From positions 1-64,000 of the forward strand of contig JAKLLA010000010.1 of assembly GCA_023150375.1 (NCBI GenBank): a stretch of DNA of 64,000 bases, read 5' to 3'. Both the position numbers and the translations under genes were made by a program. The stretch comes from Burkholderiaceae bacterium. GTDB lineage: Bacteria; Pseudomonadota; Gammaproteobacteria; Burkholderiales; Burkholderiaceae_C. Of this stretch, positions 25,507 to 33,751 are shown one piece after another; position 1 is the stretch's first letter; every line of letters begins with the position of its first letter. Under the pieces are notes generated by a model. It had not been told where the DNA came from. It ran no database searches and worked only from the letters and a program-made list of their open reading frames with translations.

Positions 25507-27820
25507 GGATCAGCACTTCCTTGATGAGATCCAGCTGTGCTTCCGCCCGGAGGATTTCCGCATCCATGAGGCGCTGGCGCGCATCGCGGTCGCCGACCTC
25601 GCGCTCGAGGCCCTCGGCACGGGACTTCGCGTCGGCGGCCTCGCGCCGGGTCAGGTCGAGCTCGCGGCGCAGCCGGTCGAGCTCCGACTCGAGAGACTCC
25701 AGCTCGGCCTTCAGGCTCTGCGCCCACTTCGCGTTCTCCCGGTGCCAGTGCGCCTCGGTGTCACGCTCCTTGCCGAGCTGGGCGACCTGCTGTTCCAGAC
25801 CCTGGCGCTGCTGGCGGTCGGACTCGGCCTGCTGCTGCGCCGCCAGCAGTTCGGCCCGCGCGGACTTCAGCTCGGTGTCGAGGGTGCGGGCCCACTTGGC
25901 GTTCTCCTCGTGCCAGAGCTTCTGCTGGTCGCGTGCCGCGGCGGTGCTGGCGAGTTCGGCCGCGAGCTGGCGAGCCTGGCCTTCGGCGGTCTCGAGGCGG
26001 GCGATCAGGCCGGTGGCCTCCTGGAAGGCGGCCACATCCCGGGCGTCCAGGCGGGCGCGCAGGTCGTCGGCCTCCTGGGCGGCCGCGCGGGCCTGCGCAC
26101 GGGCCTCCTCGAGCGAGCCGGACAGCTGCGCCAGCTCCTGCTCCAGCGTGGCCTGCGCCTGGGCGGTCTGCTCCAGCCTGGTCAGGCGGGCCTCGCGGTC
26201 CTGCAGATCGGCAGCCAGCCCGCGTGCCCATTTGGCGTTCTCTTCGTGCCAGTGCTTCTGCTCGTCGCGCGCTGCGGCGGTGGTGGCGAGTTCGGCCTCG
26301 AGGCGGTGAACCTCGTCCTCGGTGGCCCCGAGTCGGGCGCGCAGTTCGTCGGTCACCCGGCCGGCCGCGCGAAGCTGGGCCTGGGCCGCCTCCAGGGCGG
26401 CGGACAGGTGCGACCGTTCCTGTTCGAGAGCGGCCTTATCGGCCTGGGCCTGCTCGGCCTGCTCCTGCGCGGCTTGCCCGAGCATGGCCAGGCGGGCCTC
26501 ACGGTCCTGCAGCTCGGCGTTCAGCCCGCGGGCCCACTTGGCGTTCTCCTCATGCCAGAGCCTTTGCTGGTCGCGCGCCGCGGCGGTGCTGGTCAGTTCG
26601 GCCTCGAGGCGGCGGACTTCGGCCTCGGCCGCTTCCAGCCTGGCGAGCAACCCGGCAGCCTGCTGGACGGCCGCGGCCTCGGTGGTGGCGAGTCGGCTGC
26701 GCAACTCGCCGGCCGCCTCTGTGGCCGTCTGCGCCTGGGCCAGGGCGGCCTCCAGGGCGGCAGACAGCTGTGCCCGTTCCAGTTCCAGCGCGGCCTGCTG
26801 GGACAGGGCCTGCTCGGCCTGCGCCCGGGCGGCCTGCTCCAGCGCGGCGAAGCGGGCCTCACGTTCCTGCAGCTCGGCGGTGAGCCCACGGGCCCAGCGA
26901 GCGTTCTCCTCGTGCCAGTGCTTCTGCTGGTCGCGCGCTGCGACGGTGCTGGCGAGCTCGGCCTCGGTGGCCTGCAACCGGGTGGTCAGCCCGGCGGCCT
27001 CCTGGGCGGCGCTGCGGGCCTGGGCCTGGGCCTCTTCCAGGGCGGCGACCAGCCGCGTCCTGTCCTGCTCCAGCGCGGTCCGCTGGGCCTCGGCCTGGGC
27101 AGACTGTGCCTGGTGGCGGGCTTCCCGGTCCGCCGCGTCGCGTCGCAGAGCCTCGAGCTCGCCGGCCAGGCTCCGTACCTCCAGGGCCTGCCGATCCAGG
27201 CTGCCCCAGGTGCATTCCCAGAGTGGCCGCCGCGTCGCGGTCGCGCGGGGTTCCATCGAGAAGTGCGCGGCCTGCAGCCAGTTCCAGGCGGCGTCGAAGG
27301 GGTGCCCCGCGCCGCCCTCGAGGTGGCGACCATGCAGGACCACGTGGTCGAAGCGGCGCACGCGCTCTTCACCGAGGGCTTCCAGGAGCGCCATCTCCTG
27401 GCCCGGCACGTCCAGCACGAGCAGCGTCGCGGGCTGCGCGCGCGGCAGCAGTCGATCCACCAGCGTGGCCACCGGGACCGAGGGCAGTTCGACGGCCGGC
27501 AGGGGGCGCAGCCGAGGGTAATAGGCCTCCAGTCCGCGGGCATCGAGCGGTCCGTTCAGGGGGCGCAGGGTGTGACGGTGCCAGGTGAGGTCGCCGCCCT
27601 CGGGGCTGACGGCCTGGGCGATCACTTCCGCGCCAGGAAAGCCCTTCATCGCGGCCTCCAGTTCCCTGGCTGCTTCGAGGTCGCCTTCGACCAGGTGCAG
27701 CCGCTGCGGCTGCAGCGGCGTGTAGGCGTCCGCCAGGCCGATGTGCCCGGCGCCGATGTGCAGGACGAGGAACCACGGGTGCCGGGGAAGGCGGCGAAGG
27801 CAGTCGAGGACGGTGCTCAT
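25490..27820 (-). CDS. FkbM-like domain fused to a long repeat-containing coiled coil
   Basis: This is a 776-residue protein. Residues 1-200 follow the FkbM methyltransferase pattern (WFLVLHIGAGHIGLADAY, RLHLVEGDLEAARELEAAM, TLLVLDVPGQEMALLEAL). The late block reads LDVPG instead of the family's IDVEG, so activity may be altered or lost. Residues about 215-770 are one almost unbroken alpha-helical coiled coil rich in Ala, Glu, Gln and Arg. Within it the motif WHEENAKWARGL and its variants recur five times, near residues 298, 419, 520, 634 and 690. No signal or membrane segment is visible. The design recalls WbdD, where a coiled coil spaces a chain-terminating methyltransferase from a polymerase; that parallel is an inference. 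Confidence 0.78.
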   Translation of the reverse strand: MSTVLDCLRRLPRHPWFLVLHIGAGHIGLADAYTPLQPQRLHLVEGDLEAARELEAAMKGFPGAEVIAQAVSPEGGDLTWHRHTLRPLNGPLDARGLEAYYPRLRPLPAVELPSVPVATLVDRLLPRAQPATLLVLDVPGQEMALLEALGEERVRRFDHVVLHGRHLEGGAGHPFDAAWNWLQAAHFSMEPRATATRRPLWECTWGSLDRQALEVRSLAGELEALRRDAADREARHQAQSAQAEAQRTALEQDRTRLVAALEEAQAQARSAAQEAAGLTTRLQATEAELASTVAARDQQKHWHEENARWARGLTAELQEREARFAALEQAARAQAEQALSQQAALELERAQLSAALEAALAQAQTATEAAGELRSRLATTEAAAVQQAAGLLARLEAAEAEVRRLEAELTSTAAARDQQRLWHEENAKWARGLNAELQDREARLAMLGQAAQEQAEQAQADKAALEQERSHLSAALEAAQAQLRAAGRVTDELRARLGATEDEVHRLEAELATTAAARDEQKHWHEENAKWARGLAADLQDREARLTRLEQTAQAQATLEQELAQLSGSLEEARAQARAAAQEADDLRARLDARDVAAFQEATGLIARLETAEGQARQLAAELASTAAARDQQKLWHEENAKWARTLDTELKSARAELLAAQQQAESDRQQRQGLEQQVAQLGKERDTEAHWHRENAKWAQSLKAELESLESELDRLRRELDLTRREAADAKSRAEGLEREVGDRDARQRLMDAEILRAEAQLDLIKEVLIREKNF

Positions 27821-27836
27821 GCGGGCGTGGGGCAGA

Positions 27837-30251
27837 TCAGGATCGGGCCGTGATGCGGCCGAGGACGCGGCGGGCGACGCCACGAACACGCAGACTCCTT
27901 CCCGCGGTACGCGCGTCGCGCTGCAACGCCAGGATCGCCGCACCGATCCGTGCCGGAACTTCCGGCTGTGCGGCCACAGCGGGCAGGGTGTCGAACAGTG
28001 CGGTCAGGAGGTCGCGGTCCAGACCTGGCAGGCCTTCCAGCCAGGTGCGGGTGGTGGAAGTGTCGATCCCCGGCCCGAGCGGCAGGAGATGCTCGGCACA
28101 GTAGCGCCCGTCCTCCTGGCAGGGCCAGGAGGCCAGGGGTGCGGTGGTCCCCTCCGGCAGACACCACACCAGCGCGCCGCCAGCGCCCGCGCGCCGGGCA
28201 GCGCGCCACTCGAGCCGCCAGCGCTCCCAGGAGCGTGTGCCGAAGACGAGGTCCTCGAGATGGATGTCCAGCCCCTGATCGGTGACTGTGCTGCGCAGGG
28301 CGGCGTAGCGCAGGCGTGGCGGCAGCGCCGCCAGTTCGAGGCAGAGGCGGGCAGAAATGTCGCGCCAGTGCGGATGCAGATGGGCGCCTTCGTCCGTGCG
28401 AAGCTCGCGCGCCAGCAACGTGGCCAGGCCCACGACACTGCGCCAGTCGGCCGGGGCCATCTGCATCAGGGGGGCATCCGGACGGCGGTCGGCTGGCAGC
28501 AGGATCATGAACGGGCGCCCGTTCTCCGTGCCGGTGGGCTGCCACTGGGTCAGCGCAGGGCGCCCGTCGGCAGCGGGGAAAAAGACCAGGCCGGGGTGAC
28601 CCTGGTGCTCGACCAGACGCACGCCGACGTCGTCGAGGGTTCCGGTCGGACAGAGCCAGCCCTGCAGGGAGAAGGAAAGCTCGCGGTGCGGGCCCTCGTC
28701 GCGCACGTCGAGCAGCTCGATTCCCGTCAGCTGCACCGCGGTGGCGGCGTCGGCCGGCCCGGCGGTCGAGGCACTCTCCAGGCCCGCGAGGGCGGCGTCG
28801 AGCTGGTCGGCCAGCCGCTCGCTGCGCAGGTTTGCCTCTTCGAGTTGCGCGCCACGTTCCTGCGCGGCCTGCTCGGCCAGACGCCACTTCTGCCGGGCCT
28901 CGGCCAGCTCGGCCTCGCCTTCGGTCAGGCGAGTGCGCAGGGCATTGACCTCCTGGACCAGCGCCTCGTCACGACGCTCGTGCAGTTCGATGGCCGATCG
29001 GGATGCCTGCAGGCGCTGGCTCCATTCAGCCGCTTCTTCCAGCAGCCGCTGCGCATCGACGCGGCAGGCGTCCAGCTGCGCCTGAGTGGCGGTCAAGGCC
29101 TGGGCGAGCCCCTCGGATCGGGTCTGCAGCGCCTCGATCTGGCCATTGCGTTCCTGCGACTGCTGCTGCGCCTGTCGCAACTGCCGAAGTATCTCGAGAC
29201 GTTGCTGGTCGCTGTCGGCCAGACGAGCCTGAAGGGTGTCGGCTTCTCGACGCAGGCCGTCGGCCACGCGCGCCTGTTCCTCGCCCTGTCCACGAGCCGC
29301 CAGCAGTCGACGGTGCAGCTCCTCCACTTCGCCGGCATGCCGCTCGGCGAGCGCCTGCCGGTCGGTGCGCGCCTGCTCGATCTCGGCACGGGCCCGGTGC
29401 AGCGACTCCTCGAGGTCGCGCCGGGCCCGGGCCTCGCGGGCAGCCTCGGACGCATGGGCGGTGGTGGTCTGCTCCAGTCGGGCATTCGAGGCGTCGAGCT
29501 GGGTCAGGGTCTGCTCGAGCTCCTCGTGCGCCTGCCGCTGCTGCAGCCGGGTGAGTTCGAGCTCCTCCTGCAGGGCCCGATGGGCGGCCTCCAGGCGCTG
29601 CTGCTGCTGCGATTGCTGCGCGAGATCGCGCCGGGCGGCGACCTGCTGTCCGAGCATGCCGGCGAGCTGGTCGAACGAGGGCAGGGGATCGAGCTCCGGC
29701 TCCGCGCTCGACAGCGGCCGGCAGCAGGCCGACAGCTCCTCCCAGAGCTGCTGCAGCAAGGCGTCGTGCGCCACGGTCAGGCGGGCCAGGGGCAGCGCCG
29801 CGGGGGCCGGCAGTGGCGGCGGGCTGAAATCGGGCAGGGATCCGGTGCTGCCGCCGAGCCGTCCTCGCAGGTACTGTGTGGCGGCCTGCGGCGCGTCGAG
29901 AACCTCCTCGGCAGCGAGCAGCAGGCAGGACGTCGGGTCGGTCTGCAGGTGCGCCAGCAGGGCCTGGGCCGCCCGAATCCAGCGATCACGCGCCTCACGG
30001 AGGTCCTCGCCCGCCTCGGCTGCCTCGGCCAGGGTCCAGGCCGGCGAGGCGACGAAGGCGACCCAGGGGGCGTGCGGATCCGGATCGGTGTTCAGGGCTC
30101 CGGGCCCGTCGGATCCCGCGGCCGGAGCCAGTACCCCGGCGGCCAGGGCGGCCTGGGGGCCGCCGACCGTCGTCACCTTGGGACCGGGCCGACCGGCAGC
30201 AAGGCCCAGGCAACCTTCGGGGGCATCGATCATCAGGTCAGCAGGATTCAT
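27837..30251 (-). CDS. Long coiled-coil protein of the polysaccharide locus, unknown function
   Basis: In this 804-residue protein, residues 1-185 are globular and contain PWVAFVASPAWTLAEAAEAG and a helical stretch. Residues about 190-510 are a continuous coiled coil (Gln/Glu/Ala/Arg rich, for example QQSQQQQRLEAAHRALQEE). Residues about 515-790 form a C-terminal globular domain (LSFSLQGWLCPTGTLDDVGV, RLRYAALRSTVTDQGLD) that I cannot assign. ATG 30251 is 11 bases past the kpsD stop; a GTG at 30266 overlapping that stop is possible. Placed directly after kpsD and before the FkbM coiled-coil gene, it may scaffold glycan synthesis to the export machine. Function not established. Confidence 0.7.
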   Translation of the reverse strand: MNPADLMIDAPEGCLGLAAGRPGPKVTTVGGPQAALAAGVLAPAAGSDGPGALNTDPDPHAPWVAFVASPAWTLAEAAEAGEDLREARDRWIRAAQALLAHLQTDPTSCLLLAAEEVLDAPQAATQYLRGRLGGSTGSLPDFSPPPLPAPAALPLARLTVAHDALLQQLWEELSACCRPLSSAEPELDPLPSFDQLAGMLGQQVAARRDLAQQSQQQQRLEAAHRALQEELELTRLQQRQAHEELEQTLTQLDASNARLEQTTTAHASEAAREARARRDLEESLHRARAEIEQARTDRQALAERHAGEVEELHRRLLAARGQGEEQARVADGLRREADTLQARLADSDQQRLEILRQLRQAQQQSQERNGQIEALQTRSEGLAQALTATQAQLDACRVDAQRLLEEAAEWSQRLQASRSAIELHERRDEALVQEVNALRTRLTEGEAELAEARQKWRLAEQAAQERGAQLEEANLRSERLADQLDAALAGLESASTAGPADAATAVQLTGIELLDVRDEGPHRELSFSLQGWLCPTGTLDDVGVRLVEHQGHPGLVFFPAADGRPALTQWQPTGTENGRPFMILLPADRRPDAPLMQMAPADWRSVVGLATLLARELRTDEGAHLHPHWRDISARLCLELAALPPRLRYAALRSTVTDQGLDIHLEDLVFGTRSWERWRLEWRAARRAGAGGALVWCLPEGTTAPLASWPCQEDGRYCAEHLLPLGPGIDTSTTRTWLEGLPGLDRDLLTALFDTLPAVAAQPEVPARIGAAILALQRDARTAGRSLRVRGVARRVLGRITARS

Positions 30252-30262
30252 GCCGCTCGTTC

Positions 30263-31960
30263 TCACAGGCCAAGTGCGATGCGGGCCGCCACCGCGATCT
30301 GGTAGATGATCTGAGTGATGCCTCGGGTGACCTCGATGCTCTTGGTCTCGATCCTGGGCAGCACCATGATCTCGTCGCCAGGCTGCATGCGGGCCTGGGT
30401 CGCGTCGGCCACACTGCCGTCCTGTCGGAACACGAGCACGCGGGCCTCGTCGGCTCCCTGGGTATACCCGCCGGCCTGTCGCACGTAGGCAGCCAGGTCG
30501 GCCGACGGGTCGTAGATCAGGGCATTGGGCACCATCACCTCGCCGCCGATCATCACGAGATTGCTGCGCTCGGGAACGCGCAGGACGTCGCCATCCTCGA
30601 GCAGGGTGTCGGCGGCGCCGGAGGCACCGGCCAGCACGACCTGTCCCTTGGGCTGCACCTGCCGGGCCCTCTGGATGAACTCCAGCAGCTGCTGGCCTTC
30701 CTTCTGGCGCAGCGTGGCCTCCTCGCTGGTCGCGCTGCGCCCGGTCAGCGCATAGGTCTCCAGCCCGCGCAGGGAGGTCTCCATCAGCTGCTTCTGCCGT
30801 TCGGCCACCGATCGGCGGAACAGCTGCACGGCGCCGATGTTCGCCTGCGGTGCCGGGCGCAACCGCTCCATCGCGTCCTTCAGGCGTGCACCGTAGGGGA
30901 GCACCAGGGTGCGCTCGCTCAGGTTCGCGCCTTCGACGCGGACCAGGATGGTGCCGGGGTACTTGTCGGAAGTGAGGGTGAGCTCGTCGCCGTCCTCGAT
31001 CGTCACGGAGGCGGCCTGCTCGATCGGGTAGTACTCGCTGCGCCGCTGCGGCCCGCGCTTGCGCACCACGCTGAGATGGGTCGCACTGGGCAGGGGCCGG
31101 GCGATGTCCAGCAGCGCACGGGCATTGCTGCTGGGCGCTTCCATCTCGAAGAGGTAGGGGTTGAGGACCTCGCCGGCCAGCAGCACCGTGTGGCGCCTGG
31201 GCGTGACGACGATGGTGTCACCGTCCTGCAGTTGCAGGGGCTCGATCATGCCGTCGAGCAGGAAGCGGTAGAGGTTGACCTTCGCCCGCGGCTGGCCGCC
31301 CCGCAGGACCGAGACCGCCAGGTAGCTGCCCCGATCGGGGTCGATCCCGCCGGCGCGGTCGAGGTAGTAGAGCACCGAGTCGGAGGACAGGCCGGGATAC
31401 AGGCCCGGGGCGCGCACATAGCCGGTGACGTAGATCTTCACCGGCTGTGCCGCCTCGAGGGTGGCGTAGACGCCGACGTTGGCGCGGAAGGTGCGCTTGA
31501 CGTGCGCCTCCACACGCTCGTTCAGATCGGCATTGCGCACGCCCTGCACGCGCAACGGACCGAGGCTGGGGACGAAGAGGTTGCCCTGGGCGTCGACGAC
31601 CTGGACCGCTTCGTGGTTGAAGGCCCCCCACATGCGCAGGTGCACCCGGTCGCCCACGGCGATCTGGTAGTCCGGGTTGAAGCCGGTGAAGGCCTCGCTG
31701 GCGAAGCGGCCGCTGAACATCTGCGAGCCGAACACCACCGGCTTGCCGGCGCGCGACGGGTCGGGGGGCAGCGGGCCCGGCAAGACCGCAGGCGTGGCGC
31801 GGCTGGGGCCGGCGCCGGCGGCGCGGGCGGCAGCCGCAGCCTCCGCGACTGCGCCTGCCTCGGCGAGCGACTGCGCCGGCGAGGCGATCGGGAAGGCCAT
31901 CGCGGCCAGCATCGCCGAGGCGCACAGGGCCCGGCAGATCAGGGGGTCAAGCAGGGACAT
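30263..31960 (-). CDS. kpsD: Capsule polysaccharide export outer-membrane/periplasmic protein, KpsD-like
   Basis: This 565-residue polysaccharide export protein has a cleavable signal (residues about 10-30, ALCASAMLAAMAFPIASPAQS). The Poly_export domain follows (YQIAVGDRVHLRMWGAFNHE, VVDAQGNLFVPSLGPLRVQG), then several SLBB-type repeats (VYVTGYVRAPGLY-like segment IYVTGYVRAPGLYPGLSS, TVLLAGEVLNPYLFEME, LVMIGGEVMVPNALIYDP). KpsD forms the periplasmic/outer-membrane channel that passes group 2 capsule chains from the KpsMTE complex to the surface. It starts 6 bases after the kpsE stop. Length matches E. coli KpsD (about 558 aa). The two large residues-500 repeats and the C-terminal amphipathic helix are typical. 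Confidence 0.9.
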   Translation of the reverse strand: MSLLDPLICRALCASAMLAAMAFPIASPAQSLAEAGAVAEAAAAARAAGAGPSRATPAVLPGPLPPDPSRAGKPVVFGSQMFSGRFASEAFTGFNPDYQIAVGDRVHLRMWGAFNHEAVQVVDAQGNLFVPSLGPLRVQGVRNADLNERVEAHVKRTFRANVGVYATLEAAQPVKIYVTGYVRAPGLYPGLSSDSVLYYLDRAGGIDPDRGSYLAVSVLRGGQPRAKVNLYRFLLDGMIEPLQLQDGDTIVVTPRRHTVLLAGEVLNPYLFEMEAPSSNARALLDIARPLPSATHLSVVRKRGPQRRSEYYPIEQAASVTIEDGDELTLTSDKYPGTILVRVEGANLSERTLVLPYGARLKDAMERLRPAPQANIGAVQLFRRSVAERQKQLMETSLRGLETYALTGRSATSEEATLRQKEGQQLLEFIQRARQVQPKGQVVLAGASGAADTLLEDGDVLRVPERSNLVMIGGEVMVPNALIYDPSADLAAYVRQAGGYTQGADEARVLVFRQDGSVADATQARMQPGDEIMVLPRIETKSIEVTRGITQIIYQIAVAARIALGL

Positions 31961-31966
31961 TCGAAC

Positions 31967-33076
31967 TCAATCCTGATGCTCCCGGACGATCGCGAAGACC
32001 AGCCGGAGAATGGCAAACAGTAGCACGCAGACGGTCAGCAGCGTCGCCAGGTTGTAGGCGCGCAGCGGGTACTCGGCCGTCTCGGGCAGCGTCGGGGGTT
32101 CGACGACGACCAGGCTCTTGATCTTGCGGGTCGCGTCGATGCGGGCGTTCTCGACCGCCGCCAGCGCCAGCTTGTAGGCGTCCTGGGCGAACTGGGCCTC
32201 GAGCTGCAGGGCCTGGAAGTCGGCAGCCAGCACGTTCAGCCGTTCTCCCTGGCGGTTCTCCGCGGTGGCGCGGCTGCGCTCGGCGGCGATCTGCGCGTCC
32301 AGGGCCGACAGGCGGGCCCGCAGGTTGCGGACCTGGTAGGCATCGTCCTTGAGGTAGGTCAGCAGGCCGTTCAGCTCCGCCTCGAGCCGCGAGCGGGTGG
32401 CCTGCAACTCGGCCGCCAGCGCGCCCGTGCTGGCCGCCTGAGCCGCCGGGTCGATCAGGCGGTGGCGGGACTGGAAGGCCAGCAGCTTGTTGCGGGCGGC
32501 CTGCAGACGTTCGGTGGACCGTCCGAGTTCGCCTTCGGCGAAGGCCATGCGCTCGCGGGCGATGCGGTGCGAGGTCTCGTTGACGAAGCGCTCGCATTCC
32601 TCGAGGATCGCCCGGTTGACCTGCTGGGCGAAGGCCGCGGTGAATCCCTGCGTGCGCACCTTGAGCAGGGCGGAACGGTCGTCGAAGGAGATCTCCACGC
32701 GCTTGCGGAAGTAGGCGACGAAATCCTCCCGCGAGGCCGTGGGGCGCAGTTCGAAGGGCAGATCCAGCCCGGCATCGGCGAAGTGCGCGCGCAGCCCGAG
32801 CCGCTTCTCGAGGGCGTGCAGCAGCACCTGCGAGTGGATGTAATCCTTCAGGTGGAGCGTGTCCTCGTGGGAGGCCGGCGTGATGCCCGCGAGCATCAGG
32901 GCCGCTCCCGGAACCCCCCCGCCGTCCCCGCCGGACTGCCGCACCGAGACGATCGACTCGCTGACGAAGCGGTCGGCGGCGATCGCAGCGAGGTACAGGG
33001 AATACAGCAGCAGCGGCAGGACCAGGACGAACCCGGCCAGTCGACGGGTGGACAGGTGGACGAGACGTCGGATCAT
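31967..33076 (-). CDS. kpsE: Capsule polysaccharide export inner-membrane protein, KpsE-like
   Basis: This 369-residue polysaccharide co-polymerase-type protein has an N-terminal membrane helix at about 12-34 (LAGFVLVLPLLLYSLYLAAI), a long periplasmic coiled-coil region (FAEGELGRSTERLQAARNKL, TRSRLEAELNGLLTYLKDD) and a C-terminal membrane helix at about 343-363 (LATLLTVCVLLFAILRLVF). This is the KpsE/CtrB/BexC layout, which links the KpsMT transporter to KpsD. The ATG at 33076 overlaps the kpsT stop (ATGA). The conserved PPTLPETAEYPLR segment before the last helix is the family's Pro-rich motif. Confidence 0.92.
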   Translation of the reverse strand: MIRRLVHLSTRRLAGFVLVLPLLLYSLYLAAIAADRFVSESIVSVRQSGGDGGGVPGAALMLAGITPASHEDTLHLKDYIHSQVLLHALEKRLGLRAHFADAGLDLPFELRPTASREDFVAYFRKRVEISFDDRSALLKVRTQGFTAAFAQQVNRAILEECERFVNETSHRIARERMAFAEGELGRSTERLQAARNKLLAFQSRHRLIDPAAQAASTGALAAELQATRSRLEAELNGLLTYLKDDAYQVRNLRARLSALDAQIAAERSRATAENRQGERLNVLAADFQALQLEAQFAQDAYKLALAAVENARIDATRKIKSLVVVEPPTLPETAEYPLRAYNLATLLTVCVLLFAILRLVFAIVREHQD

Positions 33077-33741
33077 GTCTTGACGAGGTTGCCGTGGTAG
33101 GCGCGGATGCCGGCATCGACATCCTCGTAAACCTGCACGTGGCCGGCATCGACATGCACGACGACGTTGCAGAACTGGCGGATGTCGCTCATGTTGTGCG
33201 AGGTCAGGATGACGTTGGCGCGTGCCAGACGCTCGAGCAGCACGGCCTTGCTCTTGGCCTTGAACTGCGCATCTCCGACGGCCATCACCTCGTCGATGAG
33301 GTAGTAGTCGAAATCGAAGGCCATGCTCATGCCGAAGGTGACGCGCGAGCGCATCCCGGAGGAGTAGGACTCCATCGGCAGGTCGAAGTAGTCGCCGATT
33401 TCCGCGAAGTCCTGGACGTAGTGGACCAGGCGGCGCAGGTCCTGTCCGTGGAAGCCGTGAATCCGGGCGACGAACGACACGTTCTCGCGCGCGGTCAGGG
33501 CAGGCAGGAATCCACCCCCGAGTGCCACCGGAAAGGAGATGCGTGCATCGGTGCGGACTTCGCCCCGGTCCGGGGTGTCGATGCCTCCGAGCAGCCTGAG
33601 CAGCGTGCTCTTGCCGGCCCCGTTGCGTCCGATCAGCCCGATGTTGGCGCCCGGAGGAAAGGTGAAGCTGAGGTCCCGGAAGACGTAGCGCCGGCCGTGC
33701 CGGGTCGGGTAGGACTTCGTCAGCTCGCGAAGCTCGAGCAA
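33073..33741 (-). CDS. kpsT: Capsule polysaccharide ABC transporter ATPase, KpsT-like, TTG start
   Basis: This 222-residue ABC ATPase energises export of finished polysaccharide across the inner membrane with KpsM. Walker A is GRNGAGKST at 38-46, the signature is SYSSGMRSRVTFGMSMA, Walker B is FDYYLIDEVMAVGD, and ILTSHNMSDIRQFC carries the switch His. The start is taken as TTG 33741 because GAGGAGG lies exactly 5 bases upstream and the resulting N-terminus (MLELRELTKSYPTRHGRR) matches KpsT proteins of about 220 residues. A GTG at 33783 would add 14 non-conserved residues inside kpsM. It overlaps kpsE by 4 bases. Confidence 0.92.
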   Translation of the reverse strand: MLELRELTKSYPTRHGRRYVFRDLSFTFPPGANIGLIGRNGAGKSTLLRLLGGIDTPDRGEVRTDARISFPVALGGGFLPALTARENVSFVARIHGFHGQDLRRLVHYVQDFAEIGDYFDLPMESYSSGMRSRVTFGMSMAFDFDYYLIDEVMAVGDAQFKAKSKAVLLERLARANVILTSHNMSDIRQFCNVVVHVDAGHVQVYEDVDAGIRAYHGNLVKT

Positions 33742-33751
33742 GGGGGCCTCC

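Noticed and set aside
25490-27200. Repetitive DNA (GCC/CTC-rich) that might be a CRISPR or minisatellite
   Set aside because: The periodicity is coding: the repeats are in-frame coiled-coil heptads and WHEENA motifs, with uneven spacing and no spacers.
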